Positions 55,114 to 63,692 of a stretch of DNA of 64,000 bases are shown here, in pieces. The stretch is from Gammaproteobacteria bacterium UBA2675 (GTDB lineage: Bacteria > Pseudomonadota > Gammaproteobacteria > Pseudomonadales > Pseudohongiellaceae), in NCBI GenBank assembly GCA_002354805.1, contig DEMH01000009.1, forward strand, positions 496,001-560,000. The letters run 5' to 3'. The notes beneath the pieces are model-generated. The model saw only the letters and a program-made list of their open reading frames with translations, was not told the DNA's origin and did not search any database. Positions within the stretch are counted from its first letter, which is position 1. Every line of letters starts with the position of its first letter. The position numbers and the translations under genes are program-made.

Positions 55114-58100
55114 TCAGCGTGTCTGCGAATGTCCCTGCAGTCGCCGTTCGATACTCTTTAGTCGCTGCTGCATGCGCTTGCCGATTGCAAGAGCAGAGAA
55201 TTCGCTGGTGATTGTCTGTCTGGCGCTGGCTCCCAAGGCAGCGACCCGCGCAGGATTTTGTGCCAGGTCGCGCATCTCGTCTGCAGCATGGCTGATGTCG
55301 GGCTCAGCCCAATGCTGGTGTGCTTCGTAGGGGCCGTAGTCCTTACCGAGTGTCTTCAGTTCGTAGCGAATGGCGACGCAATTGTCACTGCGCATGTATT
55401 CGGTATTGCCAGACCAGCCCGTCAGCAGAGCTACCTTGCCCATGAACATCGCTTCTGCGGGCCCCAGCCCAAAACCTTCGGCGTGATGCAGTGAGACATA
55501 ACAATCACTGCAGTTGATCAGCGAATCAATCTGCGCACGATCGAGATGTGTGTCGATAAGAATAATATTCTGATAGGCAGCAATACACTCTTTCAATACT
55601 TTGATGCTTGCAGTATCGGCATTGTTAATCTTTATCACCAACTGCACCGACATATCATCAGCAGAAAATGCCCGCTGAAACGCGCGTATCGAACCGAAGG
55701 GATTTTTTCGTTTGGCAATACTGTGCGTATCAAACATGCTGATAAACACAAACGCGTCGTCTTTGATGCCAAACCACTCTCGCTGATACTGACTGGCCCC
55801 TGCCATGTCTACGTCGATCACGTGCGGTATTGTGACAACTGGCACAGGTGATTTGACTGCGACTGCCTGATTGACGTAACTGGAGGGGACCCAGACCTCA
55901 TCGACCATCTCAAAACTGGGCAACCACCGATCAGGAAACTCTGGCATTTCCCATGCCCAGAAACCGATGTTGTAGCGACCAGCGCTGCTTGTACTCTTGA
56001 GATCAGCCATGACGGTTGGCAGATGGTCGGCATTAATGTGCCAGAGATTGATTGCAAACCTGCTGCGTTCGATCTCCAGTTTTTGCCAGCGCAGGTTGTC
56101 CATGCGTGATGGGTTGCCGCGCTCGTAGTTGATAATGCCAAACGGTATGCCAGATGCGTGCAAGGCCGATGCATTGCCCCGGGAGGCTTCTCCGACGCCC
56201 ATGCTGGCACGAATGTAGGCGATCAGGTTGACACCATAATCTGGCTCACTGCGGGTGCTGGATTGCCGACTGAGGAGGCTGGTCTGCTGTTCAGTCAAAC
56301 TGCCCAGCGTGCAGTCTTCCCGTGTCAGCGATAACGACGGATTGTAGTAAGGGTCACCGCCTTCGAAGCGATGTCCCCAGCGCTCCCACATGGTGCGTTC
56401 ATCCTGCCCGATGGGATTGGTTTTACGGCTGACACTTTCGTGATGAATCAGTTCGCTGTGTGGTGTCCAGACATTGCGCTTGCCAGCTTCCAGGCAGCGC
56501 AGACACAGATCAATATCGTTGCCAACAATTGCCAGATTTTCATCGAACTGTCCCAGTGACATGAACAGTTCGCGTCGAATCATCAGGCATGCGCCGGTGT
56601 TTGCTGACACCTCGCGCACGCACTGGTCCAGCCGCTGGTAAATGCCCTGCCCGGGCAGCTGTTTGTGGAACAGGTGGCGTGCACCGCCACCGTGATCGAC
56701 CAGAAAAACGCCAGCGTGCTGCAGTGTTCCGTTAGGGTAAAGCAGGCGTGCGCCCACCGTGCCGACATCAGACCTGATGGCGTGCCGCACAAGCTGAGCC
56801 AGCCATTGTGGGTGCATGACTTCAATGTCGTCGTTCAGGAATAGCAGTATTTCGCCCGAGCTGTTGGCAACGCCGATATTGTTCAGGCGTGACCAGTTAA
56901 AAGGCTCATTACACTCAATCACCCTGGCGCCCTGGTCATTGGCAAACTGGATACCTTCCCGGTGTTCGCCGCGCCCGTTATCGAGGATGATGATCTCGAA
57001 ATCCGGATAGTCCGTGCCTGCAAGCGTTTCGAGGCAGGGTCGCAGATAGGTCAACTTGCCAGTGGTGGGAATGATGATCGAAACGCGTGGAAAATTGACT
57101 GGCAGTGGGGCGTAGGTCTGGGCTGAGTCTATCGCGGGTGAAGTTTCCTTTGCCGGTTCACTCCATAACACTTCTGACACGCGTACGGTGTTGCTCAGTG
57201 TTAACTCCGGCGCTGCTGCCAATAGCAGCTGGTAGCGCCAGTTTGCCTCGTCCAGGATGTCCGCTGTCTGGGAGCTCAGAGCCTGCTGTGCCAACTGACT
57301 GTCGATGGCGTAAGTCGCACCAATATAGTCCTGGCTGCGCAGCAGGTCAGATGCCCATGACCAGGTAAACCATGGATTCTGTCGATAATCGCCATTTAGT
57401 TCGTCATGATCTGTGTAAAGCAGCCTGGTATCGGGAAGCGCCCGGGTAGAAACTCGCGCGACGTAATCCTGGTTGAGTACTGTGCCTGGTTTCAGCAGAA
57501 CCACCATGGCCGGACAGCTTTCAAGTGCAGCCAGCAGCGTGGGGTGAGTTTCTGTATTTTTTTCAGCAACGTTCGCCAGTATATCCACTGACGATGGTTT
57601 GCCCACGATGTGAAGGCGCCAGCCGGAGTCTGACTGCTGTTTAAGTGACCGGAGTGTTGCCAGAGTGTCGCTGGACGGGCTGTTGTCGATTTCGCTGGCC
57701 AACATTACGAAGCATGTGGCGCCAGGTAGCCCGCTATCAGGGTGGTCTGCTTCCGACTGCTGATCGCTGGCCTTTGCAGACTGAGCCTGCAACCAGCGCA
57801 TGTACAGGTGTTGAGGGTTTTGCACAACAAACTGCTGTTGCAGCTGTCGTGTGTTGCCAGCCTGGTCCACGATGCTGACAGTCAATTCATGTGGTCCCGG
57901 TGACAGATCAGCAATCGGGACCAATGTAGCGAATCCAGTGCGCTGGGCCTCTTCAGCACTTTCATGCGGGCGAATCGCAGGTGATTCCACATGCTGCCGG
58001 TCAACCGCAACATCAACAGATTGCAGGCCATCCGGAGACCACGCCCACGCCTGTAAGGTCAAATCTGAGCTGAAGACACGACGCTCCAGTGTCGGTTGCA

Positions 58101-59343
58101 GTATGCCTGCCTCAATCGGGCCCTGATACACAGTCTGCTCGCGCTCGCCCGTTTGCTGAAGGTGCGACTGACTGTCTAATGACAGGGCGCCTGATGCAGA
58201 ACCGGTTTTTGTGGAGGGCCTTAACTGGCTGTTGAGGCGATTAGCGAAAGGTCCGATCATTTGATTGAGACGGTTGCGCACATAACGATAGGGGCCGGTC
58301 ACGCGCCAGGAAAATGAGTTGAGTATTTCGCGTACGCCCTGGTCCAGCTGTTCATGAGCCAGGTTCAGTTCAATATGGGCTGATTGCAGCATGGCATACT
58401 GCTGCTCTGTGTCATTCAGGCGAGTCTGTGTCTGCTGCAGGCGACATGCAGTCTCGGCGAGCTCCTCGCTGAGCGCATGAGTTTTACTCTGCAGCGAGTC
58501 GATCTGTCGCTCATGAACGGACTGGATGTTGTGTGCGGCCTTCAGCTCGGTGTGTAATTGCTGGACGGTCACAGACTGATCCAGCAGACCCATGACTGCG
58601 TTGATTTCGGCACCTGACCAGCGCAGCCGCCATTTATCCAGCACCTGCGCGCGCGCATCGGCCATCGGATGCCCCGCCTGGTAGCGGGCATTGTGCTGTT
58701 CCAGCATGGTCTGCGAATCACCGCCCTCGCGGTAAAACGCCCCAACATGCTCGGTCAGGCAGAAATCCGTGTGTTCGGCACATTGCAGCCAGAAATCCCA
58801 GTCTTCATAGACTGCCAGGCTGGTATCAAAGTGCACGCCCTGTTCCAGCAATCTGCGATTAAACAGGGCGGCATGGATCGGAATGAAATTGTCGCGGCGC
58901 AGCACAGTCCGATCAAAACTCACCGCAATCACTTCATCACTCAGCTGGCCGTCCGCACTGGCCTTGCGGGTGGCGCTGTAAACGACCTGGCACTCGGGAT
59001 TTTTCCCGGCCGCTGTGAGCAGCTTTTCTATATGAGAGTCCGCGATCCAGTCGTCATCGTCGAGAAACAGCAGGTAGTCACCGGTTGCATGATCAAGTCC
59101 GGCATTGGCTGCCTCGGGCCGATCAAGGGGTTTGCCGAGACTGACCAGCCTCAGTGTGACGTGATCCTTCAGGGGGACGGGGCAGGTGAGTCCATGACCG
59201 GCGGCATCAATCAGCACCAGCTCTACGGCCTGCCAGCTTTGTCGATTGACGGATTCGAGCGCCTCTGCCAAAGAGCTGCGTCCCACAGTGCGGCACAGGA
59301 TGGAAACGAGCGGGGGTCGGGCTTTTGCGTTGGCGTCGGTCAT
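55114..59343 (-). CDS. Giant multi-domain glycosyltransferase (GT2-coiled coil-GT2-like-GT2-GT4)
   Basis: A 1409-residue protein. In order: a GT2 domain (about 10-235; LVSILCRTVG, LLFLDDDDWI near 96); a coiled coil (about 265-335); SFSWRVTGPYRYVRNRL, a motif common in O-antigen transferases; an Ig-like beta domain (about 405-505; LQAWAWSPDGL); a divergent GT2 (about 545-730; LLYTDHDEL, PWFTWSWASDLLRSQDYIGA); a canonical GT2 (about 750-1010; VSIIIPTTGK, FLNDDIEV); and a C-terminal GT4 (about 1030-1390; AEGFGLGPAEAMFMGK). It probably builds several linkages of one surface polysaccharide in the cytoplasm. ATG 59343 is chosen; a TTG ten codons upstream is possible. Neither has a good ribosome site. 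Confidence 0.88.
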   Translation of the reverse strand: MTDANAKARPPLVSILCRTVGRSSLAEALESVNRQSWQAVELVLIDAAGHGLTCPVPLKDHVTLRLVSLGKPLDRPEAANAGLDHATGDYLLFLDDDDWIADSHIEKLLTAAGKNPECQVVYSATRKASADGQLSDEVIAVSFDRTVLRRDNFIPIHAALFNRRLLEQGVHFDTSLAVYEDWDFWLQCAEHTDFCLTEHVGAFYREGGDSQTMLEQHNARYQAGHPMADARAQVLDKWRLRWSGAEINAVMGLLDQSVTVQQLHTELKAAHNIQSVHERQIDSLQSKTHALSEELAETACRLQQTQTRLNDTEQQYAMLQSAHIELNLAHEQLDQGVREILNSFSWRVTGPYRYVRNRLNQMIGPFANRLNSQLRPSTKTGSASGALSLDSQSHLQQTGEREQTVYQGPIEAGILQPTLERRVFSSDLTLQAWAWSPDGLQSVDVAVDRQHVESPAIRPHESAEEAQRTGFATLVPIADLSPGPHELTVSIVDQAGNTRQLQQQFVVQNPQHLYMRWLQAQSAKASDQQSEADHPDSGLPGATCFVMLASEIDNSPSSDTLATLRSLKQQSDSGWRLHIVGKPSSVDILANVAEKNTETHPTLLAALESCPAMVVLLKPGTVLNQDYVARVSTRALPDTRLLYTDHDELNGDYRQNPWFTWSWASDLLRSQDYIGATYAIDSQLAQQALSSQTADILDEANWRYQLLLAAAPELTLSNTVRVSEVLWSEPAKETSPAIDSAQTYAPLPVNFPRVSIIIPTTGKLTYLRPCLETLAGTDYPDFEIIILDNGRGEHREGIQFANDQGARVIECNEPFNWSRLNNIGVANSSGEILLFLNDDIEVMHPQWLAQLVRHAIRSDVGTVGARLLYPNGTLQHAGVFLVDHGGGARHLFHKQLPGQGIYQRLDQCVREVSANTGACLMIRRELFMSLGQFDENLAIVGNDIDLCLRCLEAGKRNVWTPHSELIHHESVSRKTNPIGQDERTMWERWGHRFEGGDPYYNPSLSLTREDCTLGSLTEQQTSLLSRQSSTRSEPDYGVNLIAYIRASMGVGEASRGNASALHASGIPFGIINYERGNPSRMDNLRWQKLEIERSRFAINLWHINADHLPTVMADLKSTSSAGRYNIGFWAWEMPEFPDRWLPSFEMVDEVWVPSSYVNQAVAVKSPVPVVTIPHVIDVDMAGASQYQREWFGIKDDAFVFISMFDTHSIAKRKNPFGSIRAFQRAFSADDMSVQLVIKINNADTASIKVLKECIAAYQNIILIDTHLDRAQIDSLINCSDCYVSLHHAEGFGLGPAEAMFMGKVALLTGWSGNTEYMRSDNCVAIRYELKTLGKDYGPYEAHQHWAEPDISHAADEMRDLAQNPARVAALGASARQTITSEFSALAIGKRMQQRLKSIERRLQGHSQTR

Positions 59344-59443
59344 TCGGAGGGCGGCTTGCCTGTGAGTGGTCAAGGGTCGAATTGTACCGGCTTACAAGGC
59401 GCCGCGTGAAGCCAAAAACCCCCTCTGAGGGAAAAATTCCCAT

Positions 59444-59471
59444 AAAAAACACCCCCGGCAGGGCCGGGGGT
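59444..59471 (-). terminator. Rho-independent terminator downstream of DUF484
   Basis: On the minus strand a perfect 9-bp GC-rich stem (59451-59459 with 59463-59471) and a 3-base loop are followed by GTTTTTT. It ends the lptM-lysA-dapF-DUF484 transcript, or a small RNA, before the giant glycosyltransferase gene. Confidence 0.9.
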
Positions 59472-59600
59472 CAACAACAGCCGGCTGTGGGGGGAAGCCC
59501 GGTACGTGGCTTCACCTGCAGGGGCTCCGGCTGTGATCTTCGGAGGTCTCCTGCAGTTATGACGTTTGTTAACGGTGATTATTCCCGTCAATTACAGAGC
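59472..59600 (-). ncRNA. Candidate structured small RNA or 3' UTR element
   Basis: Between the DUF484 stop and the terminator lie nested inverted repeats: CTGCAGG (59516-59522) with CCTGCAG (59550-59556), enclosing CTCCG/CGGAG (59525-59529 with 59541-59545), then GAAGCC/GGCTTC (59494-59499 with 59508-59513), and a self-complementary AGCCGGCT (about 59480-59487). On the minus strand the hairpins run straight into the terminator. A TTGACG at 59591-59586 could be a -35 element but no good -10 is seen. No known RNA family is recognised. It may equally be a structured 3' UTR. Confidence 0.35.
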
Positions 59601-59626
59601 TGGCGCAGCGAGGTGTCTGAGCGTGA

Positions 59627-60316
59627 CTACCTGCGGGGCGAAGTTCGCTGCAGCCGGTCTATCAGAGATGCCAGTACCTCGCGAATGAAGTCCAGGAACA
59701 GCGTGTCCAGCTCATCACTGAAATAGTCCTGGGCATGATTGCCGATCACCAGCACTGCCAGCAGGCTGTTGTGGTGGATGACCGGGCACAAGGCTACCGA
59801 GCGGATCGTCGCGCTGGCTTCGGGGAATAAAAACTGGCTTCCGGACTTGTCTATGACCTGAGTGATGACACTGCGGCTGCGCATGGCAGCCGGGAACCGG
59901 TTCTGTAAATCGGCTGCTGCCTGTCTTTCGTCCAGCACGATTAGCCGACAGGCATCAATGCCTGGTTGAGTCATCAGATTGGATTCAGTGACATGTGTCA
60001 ACTGCGAAAGGGTATCTTCTTCAAGCAGGCTCAGGATGAGATGACGAGTGACACTGAACAGCTGATCATTGTAGCGGGCATTTTCCAGCAGCGAGTTTAG
60101 CGTATGCCGAGACTCGATACTGCGCTCGCGAAGTATTTTTACCTGTCGTTCGAGCAGAGAGATGGCTTTGCCACTTTCGTGTGGGACGGTCATTTCGGCC
60201 AACAGGCTGTCGCGGTCGGTAAAAAAATCAGGGTTCTCGCGCAGGTAACTGGCGACATCATCTGCAGAGATTGCCAGATTGTTTTTTTTCTTGGCCTGAA
60301 CGCTATCAACCGTCAT
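59627..60316 (-). CDS. DUF484 family protein
   Basis: A 229-residue cytoplasmic protein with an N-terminal helical part (VASYLRENPDFFTDRDSLL, typical of DUF484) and a GAF-like C-terminal part (about 95-220; VIHHNSLLAVLVIGNH). Function unknown; it is usually encoded between dapF and xerC. ATG 60316 is chosen (TTG 60322 possible). xerC does not follow; a terminator does. Confidence 0.92.
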   Translation of the reverse strand: MTVDSVQAKKKNNLAISADDVASYLRENPDFFTDRDSLLAEMTVPHESGKAISLLERQVKILRERSIESRHTLNSLLENARYNDQLFSVTRHLILSLLEEDTLSQLTHVTESNLMTQPGIDACRLIVLDERQAAADLQNRFPAAMRSRSVITQVIDKSGSQFLFPEASATIRSVALCPVIHHNSLLAVLVIGNHAQDYFSDELDTLFLDFIREVLASLIDRLQRTSPRR

Positions 60317-60349
60317 GAGCAAGTACCTGTCATTGCATGTTTTTGATGT

Positions 60350-61327
60350 CTATTTGTCGCCGGGCAATGCTGGCGCCGAAGATGTTTCGATTGAGATGCT
60401 GCCTTCATATACAGTCTCGGCTGGCCCGGTCATCAACACTGAGCTGTTGCCACCCTGCCATTCGATTGTCAACTCACCCCCGGTCAGCAGAGCTTTGGCA
60501 CTATTGTCCAGCAAACCGGCCTGAATGCCGCACACGACGGCTGCGCACGCGCCCGTGCCACAGGCTTCAGTTTCACCAGCGCCTCGCTCGAAAACACGTA
60601 AACGGATGGTGTTACGGCCGATGATCTGCATGAACCCCACATTGACTCCCTGGGGGAACGCAGGGTGTGAGCACAGGGTTTTGCCCAGCGTGGCAACAGG
60701 TGCCTGCTCGCAGTTGTCGGTAAGCAATACGATATGCGGGTTGCCCATCGAGACTGCGAAGAAACGGGCCGATACTGCTGCCTCTCCGGAGGCAGGTGCC
60801 ACATCAAGAGAATATTCGTCTGCCCGGTCCGCTGTGAACGGCAACGCTGCCGGGTCAAAATCCGGTCGCCCCATATCCACCTGCACCAGGTCATCGTCCT
60901 TGAGATGAAGCTCTAACAGCCGGTTCCTGGTCTGCACGCGCACCGGCGCCCTGGCAATGAGGCCACGGTCAAGGACATAGCGGGCAAAACATCGCGCACC
61001 ATTGCCGCAGTGTTCGACTTCGCTGCCATCCGAGTTGAATATGCGGTAAGTGAAGTCCGCGTCGGGGCGCTTTGGTGCGTCTATCACCAGTAGCTGATCA
61101 AAACCGATGCCGCGATGGCGATCTCCCAGTCGCCGGATCTGCTCTGTATCCAGCGAAACTGGATTGGAGATCATGTCGAGCACAACAAAGTCGTTACCGA
61201 GGCCGTGCATTTTAGTGAACGGCAGGCGGTTGGCATGGCCCGTGTCGGGCTGCCTTCTTCTTTGTCCGGCAGCATCACGATTGCGCGGTGAGCGGCGTCG
61301 GTTTTTTTTCGGTTGACGGGTACTCAT
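60350..61327 (-). CDS. dapF: Diaminopimelate epimerase with basic N-terminal extension
   Basis: A 325-residue enzyme converting LL- to meso-diaminopimelate for lysine and peptidoglycan. The catalytic Cys pair is in HCGNGARCFARY and ETEACGTGACAAV. The enzyme normally starts at about FTKMHGLGNDF; here 37 residues, rich in Arg and Lys, precede it, and no other plausible start exists within that stretch. It follows the lysA stop by 3 bp, with GGAAT upstream. Confidence 0.95.
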   Translation of the reverse strand: MSTRQPKKNRRRSPRNRDAAGQRRRQPDTGHANRLPFTKMHGLGNDFVVLDMISNPVSLDTEQIRRLGDRHRGIGFDQLLVIDAPKRPDADFTYRIFNSDGSEVEHCGNGARCFARYVLDRGLIARAPVRVQTRNRLLELHLKDDDLVQVDMGRPDFDPAALPFTADRADEYSLDVAPASGEAAVSARFFAVSMGNPHIVLLTDNCEQAPVATLGKTLCSHPAFPQGVNVGFMQIIGRNTIRLRVFERGAGETEACGTGACAAVVCGIQAGLLDNSAKALLTGGELTIEWQGGNSSVLMTGPAETVYEGSISIETSSAPALPGDK

Positions 61328-61330
61328 TGC

Positions 61331-62587
61331 TTATTCCGGCAATAGACTTTCCAGTTTCAACTGGTCTTCAAGAGTTTCACGTTGACGGACCAGGTGTGCC
61401 TGGCTGCCATCGACCATTACTTCCGGCGCTCGATTCCGCGTGTTGTAATTGGAGCTCATCACAAATCCGTAAGCGCCCGCCGAGCGCACGGCCAGCAGGT
61501 CACCTGCGGCGATGTTGAGCTCCCTGTTCTTGCCAAGAAAATCGCCGGATTCACAAACAGGACCGACCACGTCATAAATATGTTGCTCGCGGGCTTCGTG
61601 TGTTCGCCGGTCGACGCTGACAATGTCTTGCCAGGCCCCATAAAGTGACGGCCGCAACAGATCGTTCATGGCACCATCGATAATTGCAAAATGCTTGTGA
61701 TCTGTGTGTTTCAGGAACTCGACCCGTGTCAGCATGATTCCCGCATTGGCTGCAATAGAGCGACCTGGTTCCATGATCAGTGTCAGTTTGCGGCCTTGCA
61801 GTTTTTCTCTGACGGCGGCAATCAGTGCACCTGGCGCTGGTGGCTGTTCGTTGCTGTATGTGACACCCAGGCCACCGCCTATGTCGATATGCTCAAGATG
61901 AATCTCATGCTCTGCCAGCTGGTCGACCAGCATCAGTACGCGATCCAGCGCATCCAGAAATGGCTCAATAGAGGTCAATTGCGAGCCAATGTGGCAGTCC
62001 ACACCGGTGATATGCAGATGCGGAAGACTGGCTGCCAGTTGATAGACTTTCAGGGCGCGGGCGATATCGATGCCGAACTTGTTTTCCTTCATTCCGGTAG
62101 ATATGTAGGGATGCGTGCCCGCATCGACATCGGGATTGACGCGCAATGAGATGCGAGCACTCAGACCAAGCTGCCCGGCGACGTGGTTGATGCGCTGCAG
62201 CTCCGGCTCGGACTCGACATTGAAACACAATATGCCAGCCTGCAAGGCCAGTGTGATTTCGCTCTCAGTTTTGCCCAGTCCCGAAAAAATGACTTTGGCA
62301 GGATCGCCGCCAGCCTTCAGGACGCGGTTCAGTTCGCCGCCTGACACAATGTCAAAACCTGCACCGCGACGCGCCAGGACATTCAGCACGGCGAGATTGG
62401 AGTTGGCCTTCACTGCATAACAGGTGAGGTGATCCACACCGGACAGAGCGTCCTCGTAGGCTTGCAGATTCTGCTCAAGGGCTGCGCGGGAGTATACGTA
62501 GCAGGGTGTCCCGAATTGTTCAGCAATGGCGGTCAGTGGCAAGTTTTCAGCATAAAGCTGATCGTTCTGGTAATGAAATGCTGTCAT
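61331..62587 (-). CDS. lysA: Diaminopimelate decarboxylase
   Basis: A 418-residue PLP enzyme making lysine from meso-diaminopimelate. Motifs: TCYAVKANSN (PLP Lys), GVDCHIGSQLTS, DIGGGLGV, EPGRSIAANAG, and GPVCESGDFL with the second-subunit Cys. ATG 62587 has AGGATC upstream; it lies inside the 3' end of lptM (41 bp overlap). Second gene of lptM-lysA-dapF-DUF484. Confidence 0.97.
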   Translation of the reverse strand: MTAFHYQNDQLYAENLPLTAIAEQFGTPCYVYSRAALEQNLQAYEDALSGVDHLTCYAVKANSNLAVLNVLARRGAGFDIVSGGELNRVLKAGGDPAKVIFSGLGKTESEITLALQAGILCFNVESEPELQRINHVAGQLGLSARISLRVNPDVDAGTHPYISTGMKENKFGIDIARALKVYQLAASLPHLHITGVDCHIGSQLTSIEPFLDALDRVLMLVDQLAEHEIHLEHIDIGGGLGVTYSNEQPPAPGALIAAVREKLQGRKLTLIMEPGRSIAANAGIMLTRVEFLKHTDHKHFAIIDGAMNDLLRPSLYGAWQDIVSVDRRTHEAREQHIYDVVGPVCESGDFLGKNRELNIAAGDLLAVRSAGAYGFVMSSNYNTRNRAPEVMVDGSQAHLVRQRETLEDQLKLESLLPE

Positions 62588-62738
62588 GAGATCCTGATTC
62601 GGTAATCGCTGACAAAGCGCCGTATTCGGCCACCTGCTGAGTATCGGGACGTTGCAGCGGGCCTTTCTGGCCGCAGGCACTCAGTCCCAGCAGGCAAAAC
62701 ACGACTGTGATCAGAAACATTGGCACGCGCGTTCGCAT
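62547..62738 (-). CDS. lptM: LptM/YifL-like outer-membrane lipoprotein
   Basis: A 63-residue lipoprotein with signal peptide and lipobox LSAC followed by GQKGPL, the LptM signature. LptM assists LptD maturation in lipopolysaccharide export. Its last 41 bp overlap the lysA start. ATG 62738 is preferred to TTG 62744. Confidence 0.9.
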   Translation of the reverse strand: MRTRVPMFLITVVFCLLGLSACGQKGPLQRPDTQQVAEYGALSAITESGSHDSISLPERSALC

Positions 62739-62744
62739 GTTCAA

Positions 62745-62966
62745 ATGACCCGGTTGAAGCTCTGTAAGCTGTAAATTTTGAACGCGATTATACAGAGGAA
62801 TGCTCCAGGCAGCTAATTTCTGTGCGAGCCAGCTTTTGCGCTGTCAGTATCGGTATTTCTCTGGCTCACCTACCCATTTGGGTAGTCGTGTTGCTATCCC
62901 ATATGTGCCAAAGTCCTGAATCTACAAATTTCCTTACAACAACGGTATGCTAGACAGGATGTAGAT
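62745..62966. other. 222-bp divergent intergenic region with palindromic operator-like site
   Basis: It separates lptM from the divergent response regulator. CTACCCA-TT-TGGGTAG at 62870-62885 is a perfect 7-2-7 palindrome 82 bp before the regulator start; its half-sites resemble the TACYYMT heptamers bound by NarL. Autoregulation is inferred. Promoters for both genes are expected here; no other gene is seen. Confidence 0.45.
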
Positions 62967-63692
62967 ATGGCGGCGGCTACAGCAGCAACGACGGATGGGA
63001 GAGCGCGGGTGCGCATATTGCTGATCGACGATCATGACCTGTTTCGCGAGGGACTGAAGTACCTGTTGCCCGTGCTCGACAGCAAGGTTCAATATTTTGA
63101 GGCGGGTACGCTCGATGATGCCCTGCAGCTGAAATGCGACGAAGGGTTTGATCTGATCCTGCTGGACTATTACATGCCTGGCGTTAATGGCATGGATGCA
63201 CTGGAGAAGTGTCGCCAGACCTTTGAAAGTGCCACCCTTGTTGTTGTTTCCGGAGAGGAAGATCCGCGCATCATCCGCCAGTCAATAGAGCAGGGTGCCT
63301 CAGGGTATATACCCAAGTCATCGTCGCGGGATGATCTGGTAGAGGCGCTGAGAGTGGTGCTTGCCGGTGGGACCTATCTGCCCAGCCATGCCTATCGCCC
63401 TGCCAGCCCCGCAGCCAGTATTGCTGTCCAGCAGTCCGGCACCAGCAGTGAAATCATGATCACCAAGCTGTCGCGCCGACAGTTCGAAGTGTTGATGAAG
63501 GCGGTACAGGGCAAGTCGAACAAGGCCATAGCCCGCGAGCTGGACATCTCTGATCACACTGTCAAAGCCCATTTATCGGTTGCGTTCCGTACCCTCGGTG
63601 TCCAGAACCGCACTGAGGCTGTCTATGCGGCTGCCAAACTGGGTATCCAGCCCGGGCAGTCTATCCGCTACGAGGAGGTTGCACAGCAGTGA
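62967..63692 (+). CDS. NarL/FixJ-type response regulator
   Basis: A 241-residue regulator: receiver (about 14-135) with LLIDDHDLF, phospho-Asp in LLDYYMPGVNG and Lys in YIPKS, then a LuxR helix-turn-helix (about 165-230; LSRRQFEVL, NKAIARELDISDHTVKAHL). It starts at ATG 62967. The next gene (an FAD oxidoreductase) begins inside its stop codon region (GTGA), so the two are coupled and it may control that enzyme. No kinase is adjacent in the window. It resembles the regulator at 1237-1896. Confidence 0.9.
   Translation: MAAATAATTDGRARVRILLIDDHDLFREGLKYLLPVLDSKVQYFEAGTLDDALQLKCDEGFDLILLDYYMPGVNGMDALEKCRQTFESATLVVVSGEEDPRIIRQSIEQGASGYIPKSSSRDDLVEALRVVLAGGTYLPSHAYRPASPAASIAVQQSGTSSEIMITKLSRRQFEVLMKAVQGKSNKAIARELDISDHTVKAHLSVAFRTLGVQNRTEAVYAAAKLGIQPGQSIRYEEVAQQ

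Noticed and set aside
59472..59600. The structured region as 4.5S (SRP) RNA or 6S RNA
   Set aside because: The conserved SRP loop (GGAAG/AGCAG) and the 6S open-complex shape are not present.
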